Below, piece by piece: positions 1 to 8,410 of a stretch of 64,000 nucleotides of DNA (the stretch's first letter is position 1; the number at the start of each line of letters is the position of its first letter). The stretch comes from PSRF01 sp035557535. GTDB lineage: Bacteria > Acidobacteriota > Blastocatellia > Pyrinomonadales > Pyrinomonadaceae. The translations under genes were made by a program, and so were the position numbers. Under the pieces are notes generated by a model. The model was not told the DNA's origin. It made no database searches and saw only the letters and a list, made by a program, of their open reading frames with translations. The stretch covers positions 124,001-188,000 of the forward strand of contig DATMDU010000075.1 of assembly GCA_035557535.1 (NCBI GenBank). Reading direction: 5' to 3'.

Positions 1-1
1 G

Positions 2-1066
2 CTGATTGTTGACGAAATCAATCTCGACAATCCGGGACCGGGCGAAGTGTTGGTCGAAATCGTGGGCGCCGGTTTATGCCATTCCGATTTATCAGTGGTT
101 GACGGTTCTCGTCCGCGTCCGCTGCCAATGATTTTAGGTCATGAGGCGAGTGGAATTGTGCGTGAGGTGGGTGCAAATGTCAGCGAGCTTAGCCCGGGCG
201 ACCATGTAGTGTTCAGTTGGGTTCCGGTTTGCGGACAGTGTCTCTACTGCGCCTCAGGTCGGGGCGCGATGTGCGGTCCCGGAAACGCGGCAAATCTCAC
301 GGGCACACTGCTCAGCGGTGCGCGACGGTTTAATGATGCGCGATCAAATGCCTGCAGCCATCATCTTGGAGTTTCAGCCTTTTCACAATTCACAGTGGCC
401 GCGCAGGAGTCGTTGGTAAAGATCGACTCGTCGGTCCCGTTACCGATGGCCGCACTCTTTGGATGCGCTGTGATGACCGGAGTCGGTGCGGTAGTCAATA
501 CCGCACGAGTTGAGCCGGGAACTTCGGTGGCAATTTTTGGAATGGGTGGCGTGGGACTTAGCGCTGTAATGGGCGCCCGCGCGGCTGGAGCGTATCCAAT
601 CATCGCGGTGGACCTTATTGACGAGAAACTCGCCCTGGCCCGCGAGGTAGGAGCAACGCATATCATCAATTCCGCAACCGACGATCCCGTAACCGCGATC
701 AAAGATCTTGGCGGCGACGGCGCAAACTATGTGTTCGAAAGCGTGGGCAGCGAGGCAGTATTGATTCAAGCCTATCAGGCGACAATGCGCGGCGGAACGA
801 CCGTGACTGTCGGGCTTCCGGCTCCGAGTAAGATGTTTTCAGTGCCCGCCTTAAGCATTGTCGCCGAGGAGCGCACGATTAAAGGCTCTTACATGGGAGG
901 CTGCGTGCCGCGGCGTGATATTCCGCGATTCATTGGGATGTACCAGGCAGGAACTCTTCCCGTTGACAAGTTGCAGACTCATACTTTGAAGCTCGACGAA
1001 ATCAACGACGGCTTTGATCGCTTGGCCCAGGCTCAGGCTGTGAGGCAAATTATCGTCTTCAGTTGA
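2..1066 (+). CDS. Zn-dependent alcohol dehydrogenase, 5'-truncated by window edge
   Basis: Medium-chain, class III-like zinc alcohol dehydrogenase, predicted to oxidise an alcohol or hydroxymethyl-thiol with NAD(P). The frame is open from base 2 and already reads as family sequence (NPGPGEVLVEIVGAG), so the GTG at 47 is internal and the true start lies left of the window. Visible motifs are the catalytic zinc ligands GLCHSD and GHE, a four-cysteine structural-zinc lobe (CGQCLYC then a fourth Cys seven residues on), and the Rossmann glycine motif GMGGVG followed by an acidic residue (AVDL), which suggests NAD rather than NADP. A thioesterase gene starts 24 bp downstream on the same strand, so the two are probably co-transcribed. 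The substrate cannot be told from sequence. Confidence 0.93.
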   Translation: MIVDEINLDNPGPGEVLVEIVGAGLCHSDLSVVDGSRPRPLPMILGHEASGIVREVGANVSELSPGDHVVFSWVPVCGQCLYCASGRGAMCGPGNAANLTGTLLSGARRFNDARSNACSHHLGVSAFSQFTVAAQESLVKIDSSVPLPMAALFGCAVMTGVGAVVNTARVEPGTSVAIFGMGGVGLSAVMGARAAGAYPIIAVDLIDEKLALAREVGATHIINSATDDPVTAIKDLGGDGANYVFESVGSEAVLIQAYQATMRGGTTVTVGLPAPSKMFSVPALSIVAEERTIKGSYMGGCVPRRDIPRFIGMYQAGTLPVDKLQTHTLKLDEINDGFDRLAQAQAVRQIIVFS

Positions 1067-1090
1067 TCCGACGGCGAGACTCAAAACAGG

Positions 1091-1531
1091 ATGGCGCAGA
1101 AACCGCAGATCGCTCGAAACGACTATTCACACTTTGTCGCCGTCTCCACCCGCTGGATGGATAACGACGTCTACGGCCACATTAACAATGCGCTTTATTA
1201 TGGATTCTTTGATACGGCGATCAATGACTATCTGATCACTGAAGGCGGCCTGGACATTAACACCGGGCCGGTCATTGGGTTCGCCGTGGAATCCCAATGC
1301 CAGTATCTGAAGCCTCTCGCTTTTCCTGATGTTTTGGAGGTTGGACTTCGCGTCGGCAAACTGGGAAACTCAAGTGTCCGCTATGAACTCGCTATTTTCA
1401 AACAAGGCGAAAAGGTTGCCGCGGCGGCGGGTTACTTTGTCCACGTCTTCGTTGATCGTGAAACACAGAGACCGGTGCCGATGCCGGAATCGATTCGTGG
1501 AGCACTGGCTCGCTTGATGAAGACGACGTAG
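1091..1531 (+). CDS. Hot-dog fold acyl-CoA thioesterase
   Basis: 146-residue thioesterase of the 4-hydroxybenzoyl-CoA thioesterase/FadM type, expected to hydrolyse acyl-CoA or similar thioesters in the cytoplasm. The N-terminus carries the typical motif: RWMDNDVYGHINNALYYGFF, with the Asp of the MDNDVYGH segment as the usual catalytic residue. Length matches a single hot-dog domain. The ATG at 1091 is 24 bp after the alcohol dehydrogenase stop, with an AACAGG stretch just upstream. Together the pair suggests a small catabolic or detoxification operon, which is inference only. Confidence 0.9.
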   Translation: MAQKPQIARNDYSHFVAVSTRWMDNDVYGHINNALYYGFFDTAINDYLITEGGLDINTGPVIGFAVESQCQYLKPLAFPDVLEVGLRVGKLGNSSVRYELAIFKQGEKVAAAAGYFVHVFVDRETQRPVPMPESIRGALARLMKTT

Positions 1532-1565
1532 TTCAAACTGTTCTTCCCAACCTGCGAGCGAAGAA

Positions 1566-2102
1566 ATGTTTATGAAGGCTACATCCAGAAAACGGAAGCT
1601 GCTAACTCTTTGCGGAGTGCTATTGACCATCTCAATGCACGCAAGTTCACCGGTCGTTGCACAGTCACGCACCAAAACGAAAACGAATTGGCAAGGTCAT
1701 TGGAATTGGGCTATTTACGCGAAGGACAAAACCGAGTTGCCGCCCGCCTATCGAGACACTGACGACGTGCGCGAAATTCCGGCTTACGCGCTTGACCTCA
1801 CGCTGCGTCAGCGCGGCAATAGATTAAGCGGCTCCTGGGGTTTGCTGGCGCGTTTCCTTGCGCGGATCGACGAGGGAGATATCGCCGCAACGATTAAGGG
1901 CAACCGTGCCACCATTCGACTGACGAGCAACTTCGGCGGTTCGGCAACGATCGCGCTCACCCTGCGCGGTGACCGGCTTTCATGGAAGCTGATTAGTTCG
2001 AGGGGCGAGAATTTCTTTCCGCGATCTGAGGTTCTGCGACGGATGCGGCCTGGCGAGAAGCTGCCTTATGTTGCAGACGATGAGACGGAAGCGCCGGATT
2101 AG
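1566..2102 (+). CDS. Hypothetical exported protein
   Basis: 178 residues and not recognised as a named family. The N-terminus has a basic stretch (KATSRKRK) followed by a hydrophobic segment and ends near VVAQS, so it reads as a Sec signal peptide. An alternative ATG lies two codons in (1572). The mature part is rich in beta-prone and polar segments (LTLRQRGNRLSGSW, IKGNRATIRLTSNFGGSATI), which is reminiscent of small lipocalin-like or beta-sandwich exported proteins where a compound scaffold is scored. No catalytic motif is visible. The tail is acidic (ADDETEAPD). It lies 34 bp after the thioesterase, so could belong to the same transcript. Confidence 0.75.
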   Translation: MFMKATSRKRKLLTLCGVLLTISMHASSPVVAQSRTKTKTNWQGHWNWAIYAKDKTELPPAYRDTDDVREIPAYALDLTLRQRGNRLSGSWGLLARFLARIDEGDIAATIKGNRATIRLTSNFGGSATIALTLRGDRLSWKLISSRGENFFPRSEVLRRMRPGEKLPYVADDETEAPD

Positions 2103-2159
2103 ATTAAACAACCACGTCGGCGTGTGGCCGGTAGTTAACAATTCCAAGGACGACATGCT

Positions 2160-2654
2160 GTGACTGACAACATCGAACCTTGCCCCTGCGGTTCCGGCGC
2201 CACCTTCGCCGAATGCTGTGAGCGGGTCATCAAGGGCGAACGAGAACCTGAAACGGCCGAAGAATTGATGCGCGCCCGTTACTCGGCTTTCGCCGCTGGA
2301 GCTATTGATTTCATCGTCGCATCGACGCATTCACAAACGCGTCGTGAGGTTGATATTCCCTACACCACTGAGTGGTCCAAAAACTCCATCTGGCAGGGAC
2401 TACAAATCCTTGAGACGAAGGACGTCGACGAAAACAAGAGCCTGGTTTCCTTTGAAGCGAAGTTTTCGCAACAAGGCGAGGAACAGATTCACCGCGAGAA
2501 GAGCGTGTTCGAGCGTGAGAATGGCCGGTGGCGCTTTGTAACCGGTGATGAGCTAAAGAACCCAACCGTAAGATATGAAACGCCTCGTCCCGGACGCAAT
2601 GAACCGTGCCCATGTGGGTCGGGCAAGAAGTATAAGAAGTGCTGCGGCGCTTAA
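2160..2654 (+). CDS. YchJ-like SEC-C metal-binding protein
   Basis: 164 residues with SEC-C zinc-binding motifs at both ends: CPCGSGATFAECC near residue 8 and CPCGSGKKYKKCC at the C-terminus. Between them is the YchJ/UPF0225 core with the diagnostic AEELMRARYSAFAAG segment, an NTF2-like fold. The start is GTG at 2160, because the nearby ATG at 2155 meets a stop after two codons. The biochemical role of this family is not established; SEC-C motifs bind zinc in proteins such as SecA. The gene overlaps the region upstream of the phosphatase-like gene, which begins 2 bp after this stop. Confidence 0.9.
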   Translation: MTDNIEPCPCGSGATFAECCERVIKGEREPETAEELMRARYSAFAAGAIDFIVASTHSQTRREVDIPYTTEWSKNSIWQGLQILETKDVDENKSLVSFEAKFSQQGEEQIHREKSVFERENGRWRFVTGDELKNPTVRYETPRPGRNEPCPCGSGKKYKKCCGA

Positions 2655-2656
2655 TA

Positions 2657-3190
2657 ATGGTGAGTAAGATCATGATCAAACGAATCGCATTGGCTGTCAC
2701 AGTTTGCCTCGTTTCCAGCTTTGCTTTCGCTCAGCAGGAAGCCCCGCCAATCAGGAATTTCCTGCGCGTCAACGACCAGTTTTGCACCGGCGGCCAACCC
2801 CGCGTCGAACAACTTGCCAAACTGAAGGCCGACGGCGTCACCACCATCATCAACTTGAGACCTGCCGGTGAGCATCGCGCTGCCGAAGAGGAAGCAATGG
2901 CTAAGGAATTGGGCCTGCGCTATTTCAACATCCCGGTCGTCTTTGCTGATCCGAAGGCCGAACAGGTGGACGAGTTCCTTAAGATCACAGACGACGAAAA
3001 GAACCGTCCGGCATTTATTCACTGCGCCGGGGCGATTCGCGTGGGAGCTTTTTGGATGATTCGCCGGGTGTTGCGCGACGGGTGGACCATTGAGAAAGCC
3101 GAAGAAGAAGCGAAGAAGATCGGCCTGCGCGAGAGTCCACACTTGAATGAATTCGCGCGCAAGTATATCGAGAGTCATCGAAAGAAGTAG
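2657..3190 (+). CDS. Exported protein tyrosine phosphatase-like protein
   Basis: Secreted or periplasmic dual-specificity phosphatase-like protein. A signal peptide runs from IKRIALAVTVC to a cleavage site near SFAFAQ. The mature domain has the DSP-type opening (LRVNDQFCTGGQP, VTTIINLRP) and a P-loop read as HCAGAIRVGAFW. Spacing between the nucleophilic Cys and the Arg is four residues, one fewer than the textbook CX5R loop; this may be normal for the subfamily or mean weakened activity. ATG 2657 follows the YchJ-like stop by 2 bp; ATG 2672 gives an equally good signal peptide. The longer reading from 2639 overlaps the upstream gene and is less likely. Confidence 0.85.
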   Translation: MVSKIMIKRIALAVTVCLVSSFAFAQQEAPPIRNFLRVNDQFCTGGQPRVEQLAKLKADGVTTIINLRPAGEHRAAEEEAMAKELGLRYFNIPVVFADPKAEQVDEFLKITDDEKNRPAFIHCAGAIRVGAFWMIRRVLRDGWTIEKAEEEAKKIGLRESPHLNEFARKYIESHRKK

Positions 3191-3202
3191 GACCCCCTCC
3201 CT

Positions 3203-3333
3203 GAAGTGCGGCGACCTGTCGCCGCTTTCGCCCGCGCGGCCAGACGCCGCAGTTCTGTCCTGGAATCAATCTGCAAAGGCTGCGAAAGGTCGCAGCCGAC
3301 CAGAGCGATGACAGGTCACCGCACTCCAAAGAG
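3203..3333. repeat. Interspersed palindromic element, family A (paired arms)
   Basis: Two inverted arms built on GTGCGGCGACCTGTCGCCGC enclose a GC-rich core. The left arm is at about 3203-3231 and the right arm at about 3301-3333 (read on the other strand as TTTGGAGTGCGGTGACCTG). Each arm is itself an imperfect palindrome. Related copies lie at 16091-16168 and 57342-57372. It fills the gap between the phosphatase and osmC genes. Confidence 0.75.
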
Positions 3334-3381
3334 GGGCACGTTTGCAAATATAGTCGGGAAAAAATCACAGCAGGAGAAATC

Positions 3382-3807
3382 ATGAAACGCAAAGCATCAG
3401 CAGTTTGGAACGGCGGACTTAAAGACGGAAAAGGAACAATCTCGACCGACAGTGGAGTGCTCGAGAACACACAGTATTCGTTTAGCACTCGCTTTGAAGA
3501 AGGAAAGGGCACGAATCCGGAAGAACTAATCGCAGCAGCTCACGCAGGTTGCTTTTCCATGGCCCTCTCGGGAAAGCTGGGCGCGGCAAATTTAACCGCG
3601 GAGAGCATTAACACGACGGCGGCGGTCACACTCGAGAAGACCGGTGCGGGCTTCACAATTACGGCGGTCCATTTGGACGTCAGTGCCAGGGTGCCGGGCG
3701 CCGACCAGCAGGCCTTTGAAACTGCGGCCAACGAGGCCAAAGCCGGCTGCCCCGTGTCGCGTCTGTTGAATGCAACAATCACGATGGATGCAAGACTGGA
3801 ACCGTAA
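3382..3807 (+). CDS. osmC: OsmC family peroxiredoxin
   Basis: 141-residue OsmC/Ohr-type thiol peroxidase that reduces organic hydroperoxides in the cytoplasm. Start MKRKASAVWNGGLKDGKG is typical of OsmC, and the ATG at 3382 has AGGAG about eight bases upstream. Both redox cysteines are present: the peroxidatic one in AAHAGCFSMAL and the resolving one in AKAGCPVSRLL. Conserved NPEELIAAAHA precedes the first. Length is normal. It stands alone between two small repeats, so probably has its own promoter. Confidence 0.95.
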   Translation: MKRKASAVWNGGLKDGKGTISTDSGVLENTQYSFSTRFEEGKGTNPEELIAAAHAGCFSMALSGKLGAANLTAESINTTAAVTLEKTGAGFTITAVHLDVSARVPGADQQAFETAANEAKAGCPVSRLLNATITMDARLEP

Positions 3808-3877
3808 AGTGGTCGCTGGAATGTGTGAGAGTTTCACGTCGTTCTGCAGTCCGATGAAGTCAGCGGGTGCGCAGCGT

Positions 3878-3908
3878 AACCCACCCGCTACCGCGTGGTG
3901 GTACTGAC
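3878..3908. repeat. Short interspersed repeat, family D
   Basis: Reads ACCCACCCGCTACCGCGTGG followed by TGGTACTGAC. The inverse complement of the same word recurs several times at 25138-25258. It sits between osmC and the propeller gene, where no gene is seen. Confidence 0.55.
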
Positions 3909-3951
3909 TTCGTATCGCGGATTGGAGTGACCGCGCAAAGGTAGAATAGCT

Positions 3952-5298
3952 ATGAAACGAAATTGGATTTCGCTGTGCTTAATCGCGTTGTGTCTCGGGA
4001 GTGCTTCGGCCCAGCTGCGCCAGCAGCAATGGTCATCCTTTCGCGGCGAGCGCGCGGCCGGGGTTGCTGATGGACAGGGTCTCCCTGAGAAGTGGGACAT
4101 TGCCAAGGGTCAGAACGTCAAATGGAAAACTCCGATTCCGGGGTTGGCCCATTCGAGTCCGATCGTTTGGGAGAATCGAGTATTTGTTACGACAGCGATC
4201 AGCAGCAAAGGCGGCGACAGTTTCCGTAAGGGCCTCTATGGCGATGGCGACGCATCCGCAGATCGTTCGAGCCAGCAGTGGAAGCTGTACGCGCTCGACA
4301 AAAATACGGGCCGCATTCTTTGGGATCGCATCGCCTTTGAGGGTGTCCCGCGCGAGAAACGGCACATCAAGGCGAGCTATGCAAATGCGACCCCCGCCAC
4401 TGATGGCCGCTATGTCGTAGCCTTCTTCGGCTCGCAGGGCCTTTATGCGTTTGACCTCAAAGGCCGTCTGTTGTGGAAGAAAGATCTGGGAGTACTCAAT
4501 GCCGGCGCATACGACTTGCCGGATTACGAGTGGGGCACGGCAAGTTCGCCGATCATTTACAAAGACCTGGTGATCGTCCAATGCGACACCCAAAAGGGCT
4601 CTTTTCTGCTTGCGGCGAACATCAAAACGGGCAATACAGTTTGGAAGACTGACCGCGAGGAACTTCCCTCATGGGGCACGCCAAATATCTACTCCGGAAA
4701 CGCTCGCACCGAGATCATAACTAACGCTTCAAACTTCATCCGCGGTTACGACCCGGCCACCGGCAAGGAACTTTGGCGACTGGGCGGTAGCTCAAAAATA
4801 ACTGCGCCGACACCGGTAATTTCCGGTGACCTGATCGTTGTTGCCAGTGGCCGCCGGCCGGAAGCTCCGATCTTTGTGATTCGCGCCGGCGCTTCAGGTG
4901 ACATCACTCTGGCAGCAAGCCAGACATCGAGCAAAGACGTCGTTTGGAGCAAGAAAGCGCGCGGCTCATACATGCCGACTCCACTGGTTTATGGCGAACA
5001 TCTTTATGTGCTGTCTAACCAGGGCGTGTTTGATTGTTACGATCTGAAAACCGGAAATGAGATATATCGCGAACGAATTCCTCATCACGGAAGTGGGTTC
5101 AGCGCTTCGCCCGTCGCTGCGGACGGAAAGATTTACTTACCAAGCGAAGATGGCGATGTGTTTGTCGTAAAGGCTGGTCCAAAGTTTGAAGTGCTCACCA
5201 GCAATTCGATAGGCGAACCCCTGATGGCGACTCCAGCGATCTCCGGCGGCAAGATGTTCGTTCGGTCGCAGCAGCATCTCTTCGCGATCGGGAGATAG
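3952..5298 (+). CDS. Exported PQQ-type beta-propeller protein
   Basis: 448 residues: signal peptide (MKRNWISLCLIALCLGSASA, cleaved before QLR) followed by repeated beta-propeller blades. The blades show the PQQ/BamB-like pattern of a W or F core with DxxTGxxLW-type turns (LDKNTGRILWDR, FDLKGRLLWKK, YDPATGKELWRLGG, YDLKTGNEIYRE). The opening WSSFRGERAAG resembles the large family of exported PQQ-like repeat proteins of planctomycetes and acidobacteria. No quinoprotein dehydrogenase catalytic signature is evident, so it is more likely a binding or scaffold propeller than an enzyme. The length fits a single propeller. It appears monocistronic. Confidence 0.88.
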   Translation: MKRNWISLCLIALCLGSASAQLRQQQWSSFRGERAAGVADGQGLPEKWDIAKGQNVKWKTPIPGLAHSSPIVWENRVFVTTAISSKGGDSFRKGLYGDGDASADRSSQQWKLYALDKNTGRILWDRIAFEGVPREKRHIKASYANATPATDGRYVVAFFGSQGLYAFDLKGRLLWKKDLGVLNAGAYDLPDYEWGTASSPIIYKDLVIVQCDTQKGSFLLAANIKTGNTVWKTDREELPSWGTPNIYSGNARTEIITNASNFIRGYDPATGKELWRLGGSSKITAPTPVISGDLIVVASGRRPEAPIFVIRAGASGDITLAASQTSSKDVVWSKKARGSYMPTPLVYGEHLYVLSNQGVFDCYDLKTGNEIYRERIPHHGSGFSASPVAADGKIYLPSEDGDVFVVKAGPKFEVLTSNSIGEPLMATPAISGGKMFVRSQQHLFAIGR

Positions 5299-5309
5299 TT
5301 CAACCTCTT

Positions 5310-5350
5310 AAGCGGGACCGCGGGCGCCCTCGCCCTCAATCAGCGCGAAG
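5310..5350. repeat. Interspersed repeat, family B
   Basis: GGGACCGCGGGCGCCCTCGC followed by CCTCAATCAGCGCGAAGG. A clear second copy lies at 33388-33440 with the same GGGACCGCGGGCG core and the same AGCGCGAAG tail. It fills the gap after the propeller gene. Confidence 0.6.
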
Positions 5351-5409
5351 GATAACTTCGACCTGCTTCGCAATTTTTGCTGAGCGCCGTCACCACCTAT
5401 GATATCCAC

Positions 5410-6633
5410 ATGCAACAGTGGGATGTCATCATCATCGGCGGAGGCGCGGCTGGTTTATCTTGCGCGATTGAAGCCGGCAAGCGGCAGCGCAAGATTCTCG
5501 TAATCGAACACGGCGATCGCGTCGGCAAGAAGATTGGCATCTCCGGCGGCGGCCGCTGCAACTTCACCAACACTCGCACCGGACCGGAAAACTTCGTTTC
5601 GCAAAATCCCCACTTCTGCAAATCCGCTCTCGCGCGTTATACGCCGGAAGACTTCATCGCGCTCGTTGAAAAACACGGCATTGCATATCATGAAAAGAAA
5701 TTGGGCCAGCTTTTCTGCGACGGCAGCTCTCAACAGATAATCGACATGCTTCTCGCCGAATGCCACGACGCGGGCGTGGAGATTCGCTGCTGCTGCGAAG
5801 TGCGCGAAGTTAGCTCGCTGGCTGAGCGCGTCTACACGATTCACACCAACCAGGGAACTTTTCAGTCCGCTTCGCTGGTGATCGCGACTGGTGGATTGTC
5901 GATCGCGCAGCTTGGCGCGACCGATTTCGGCTATCGCATCGCGCGCCAGTTTGGGCTGCGGATCGAAGAGACTCGCGCCGGGCTCGTGCCCTTAATCGCG
6001 CCTTCTCAGGTGCAAAAACAACTGACGAAGTTGAGTGGCATCTCGATCGATGCAAACGTTAGTTGCGCGGGCTCGCCAGCGCCAGCGCCTCGTCATGAAC
6101 GGAGCGCTCCCACCTTTCGTGAAAACATTTTGATTACTCATCGTGGGTTAAGCGGCCCGGCAATTCTGCAAATCTCAAACTACTGGCGCCCGGGCGAATC
6201 TATCTCGATCGACCTGCTACCGGATGAGGATCTGTTGGAGTCGGCGAGAGCCGTTCCGGACGCGGCTCAGGAAATGGAAGTTGAGTTGGTAACATTACTT
6301 TCACGACACCTCCCGCGTCGGTTCGCACAGGCCTGGTGTGAACTCTATCATCCCTCAAAACCAATCAAACAAATCAACTCAAAAGAGCTTCAGGAAATCG
6401 CGCACGACCTTCACAATTTCCGTATAACTCCGGCAGGCACTGAAGGTTTTCGCAAAGCCGAGGTGACCGCGGGCGGTGTTTCCACCGACGAACTTTCCTC
6501 AACAACCATGGAGGCCAAACACGTTCCCGGCCTCTACTTCATCGGTGAGGTGGTTGATGTCACCGGACAGCTCGGCGGCTACAACTTTCAGTGGGCCTGG
6601 GCGTCTGCCTTTGCAGCGGGCCAGGCGTTGTAG
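5410..6633 (+). CDS. HI0933/BaiN-type FAD-dependent oxidoreductase
   Basis: Flavoprotein of the HI0933 (YhiN/BaiN) family. The N-terminus is a Rossmann FAD motif VIIIGGGAAGLSCAIEAGKR, followed by GKKIGISGGGRCNFTN, the family signature. The C-terminus carries the second conserved block, GGVSTDELSSTTMEAK and GEVVDVTGQLGGYNFQWAW. ATG 5410 places the FAD motif five residues in, as in homologues; a longer TTG reading from 5377 adds an unlikely extension. The middle inserted domain has a proline/alanine stretch (SPAPAPRHERSAP) not typical of the family. The physiological substrate of most members is unknown. Confidence 0.92.
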   Translation: MQQWDVIIIGGGAAGLSCAIEAGKRQRKILVIEHGDRVGKKIGISGGGRCNFTNTRTGPENFVSQNPHFCKSALARYTPEDFIALVEKHGIAYHEKKLGQLFCDGSSQQIIDMLLAECHDAGVEIRCCCEVREVSSLAERVYTIHTNQGTFQSASLVIATGGLSIAQLGATDFGYRIARQFGLRIEETRAGLVPLIAPSQVQKQLTKLSGISIDANVSCAGSPAPAPRHERSAPTFRENILITHRGLSGPAILQISNYWRPGESISIDLLPDEDLLESARAVPDAAQEMEVELVTLLSRHLPRRFAQAWCELYHPSKPIKQINSKELQEIAHDLHNFRITPAGTEGFRKAEVTAGGVSTDELSSTTMEAKHVPGLYFIGEVVDVTGQLGGYNFQWAWASAFAAGQAL

Positions 6634-6747
6634 GATGACCTGAAAGTTAACTTGTCATTGCCGCTGCAGATTATTGACTAGATGTCCGCCAAGGGCGTAC
6701 AAGTGCGTTGCTTCAATTCGCGGTTATCCACAACGAAAGGAAATGTA

Positions 6748-7302
6748 ATGAAACATGCATTAGCGATTGCGATGCTGATCTTCGCCTTTTCAACCGTTGC
6801 CTCAGCGGATGGATTTCGCCCAATCTTTCATCCTCCAACAGTTAGTATCCTGGAAGCACTCCGGCAGGATCCCGATTCGTTCAGCACACTAATCGGCCTG
6901 CTTCAGAAAGCAGATCTCAAAGAGTTGCGTGAGGCCAAATCATCACACACGCTTCTGGCTCCAACCAATGCAGCTTTTGCGAAACTGGCTCCTGAAGATT
7001 TGGCAAAGCTCAGCAATGATCCGGAGAAGCTGAATCGCCTCCTCCTTGCTCATCTGCTTCCCGGCAAACTTCTTTTCAAGTCATTCTTTGCGCCGGATAA
7101 GGGCGGGGTTGCTAAACAGAATGTTACCAAGTCGGCGAAGAATGCCGATGGAGGGCTTGCATACTTTCAATGTAACGAGCATCCAGCAGACCCTACCAAT
7201 GAACACCGCCCCCTGGTTAACAAGAAGGCGCGCGTGCTGAAGAGTGATATCGAAGGCACTTACTCGGTCATTCAAATCATCGACACAGTGTTGCTGCCTT
7301 GA
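6748..7302 (+). CDS. Exported fasciclin (FAS1) domain protein
   Basis: 184 residues with a clean signal peptide (MKHALAIAMLIFAFSTVASA) and one FAS1 domain. Family features are the ILEALRQDPDSFSTLIGLL opening, the H1 motif LLAPTNAAFAKL and the closing SVIQIIDTVLLP. FAS1 domains mediate extracellular or cell-envelope adhesion. ATG 6748 is preferred because GAAAGGA lies eight bases upstream; the open frame back to 6682 has no signal peptide. The H2 region carries a short insertion (NADGGLAYFQCNEHPADP). Confidence 0.88.
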   Translation: MKHALAIAMLIFAFSTVASADGFRPIFHPPTVSILEALRQDPDSFSTLIGLLQKADLKELREAKSSHTLLAPTNAAFAKLAPEDLAKLSNDPEKLNRLLLAHLLPGKLLFKSFFAPDKGGVAKQNVTKSAKNADGGLAYFQCNEHPADPTNEHRPLVNKKARVLKSDIEGTYSVIQIIDTVLLP

Positions 7303-7390
7303 TGGTTGACCTCCCTTCAAGTATTGCCGACCGGTCTAACTTGGCGGATAATCCCGCGCGTAATCCTAACCTGCCTGAGGAGATGAAAAC

Positions 7391-7834
7391 ATGTCCATTA
7401 ACTGGGGTCGATTCTTTATCGGCGGCATCATTGCTTCAATCATCTGTTTTGCTACCGACGGAGCGCTGCACGAAATGATCGTCGGGGATGACTGGAAGGC
7501 AGTCTATGCAAACCTCGGCGCCACGCCTCCGATGGAAACCTCGATGTCCATGGCCTACTTCGCAGTGTTCGAGCTGGGAAGGGGCTTCATCATGATGCTG
7601 CTTTACGTGCTGATGCGGCCCACCTGTCGTCCGGGCCCAAAAACGGCCGCCTGGGCCGGCCTGATTGCCTGGATTGCTTTTTCATTGACGGGTCCTGCGC
7701 AGTTTATTCCGTTGCAGTTCTTTTCGAATGCACTTTGGGTCAAAGTTGGCGCGTTCCAGTTAGTGACATCCATCATCGCAGCACTTGCCGGCGCGGCGCT
7801 CTACAAAGATTCAGGCACTTCGGTCGTCGCGTAA
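7391..7834 (+). CDS. Small integral membrane protein
   Basis: 147 residues with four predicted membrane segments: WGRFFIGGIIASIICFATDG, MAYFAVFELGRGFIMMLLYVL, AAWAGLIAWIAFSLTGPAQF and VGAFQLVTSIIAALAGAALY. The family is not recognised. A GAGG ribosome-binding site lies ten bases before the ATG. It ends one base before the next membrane protein starts, so the two are translationally linked and may form one complex. Confidence 0.8.
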   Translation: MSINWGRFFIGGIIASIICFATDGALHEMIVGDDWKAVYANLGATPPMETSMSMAYFAVFELGRGFIMMLLYVLMRPTCRPGPKTAAWAGLIAWIAFSLTGPAQFIPLQFFSNALWVKVGAFQLVTSIIAALAGAALYKDSGTSVVA

Positions 7835-7835
7835 A

Positions 7836-8330
7836 ATGTCGGCAGTTGACGGTCAGCCAAAGAAGTCGATAGCGCTTCGCGCAATTTTCTGGGGAGGCTT
7901 ACTCGCCGGCGTTCTGGATCTAACCGCGGCGATCGTCACTAACCGATTTCGCGGAATAGCTCCGATTCGGATACTGCAGTCAATCGCCAGCGGCCTCCTC
8001 GGGGCGGCGTCTTATACAGGCGGCCTTCGCACGGCATTGATGGGAACTGCGTTGCACTTTGTAATCACTTTCGGAGCGGCGGCAGTTTATTTTGCGGCCA
8101 GCCGCCGGTTGAGGTTTATGGTGAACCAGGCAGTCGTCAGCGGATTGATTTTTGGCATCGCGGTTTACTGGTTCATGAACCTGGTGGTCTTGCCGTTGTC
8201 GGCGTTCCCACACAAAATTACTTTTCGACCCGCACTCGTAGTTACCGGCCTCATCGTACACATGCTGTGCGTTGGTCTGCCCATCGCGCTGTCAGTGCGG
8301 CGATTTTCGCAAACCAGCGCGACCCGATGA
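7836..8330 (+). CDS. Integral membrane protein, possibly DUF1440/YagU-like
   Basis: 164 residues, four membrane segments starting with AIFWGGLLAGVLDLTAAIV. The pattern GGLLAGxLD followed by a second helix with SGLLGAASY resembles the DUF1440/YagU group, but this is a weak similarity by eye. ATG 7836 follows the stop of the previous gene by one base; the longer open frame from 7785 would overlap that gene. The C-terminus is basic and cytoplasmic (RRFSQTSATR). Confidence 0.75.
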   Translation: MSAVDGQPKKSIALRAIFWGGLLAGVLDLTAAIVTNRFRGIAPIRILQSIASGLLGAASYTGGLRTALMGTALHFVITFGAAAVYFAASRRLRFMVNQAVVSGLIFGIAVYWFMNLVVLPLSAFPHKITFRPALVVTGLIVHMLCVGLPIALSVRRFSQTSATR

Positions 8331-8410
8331 GTCGCCCGTGTTATCATCCCTGCAAAACTCGCCAAGGGTGATCAAACCGAGTATCAAAGTAAGCATAAAG
8401 ACGCGCTAGC

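Noticed and set aside
361..769. Minus-strand frames inside the alcohol dehydrogenase gene
   Set aside because: Shadows of a clear coding frame, with no independent content.
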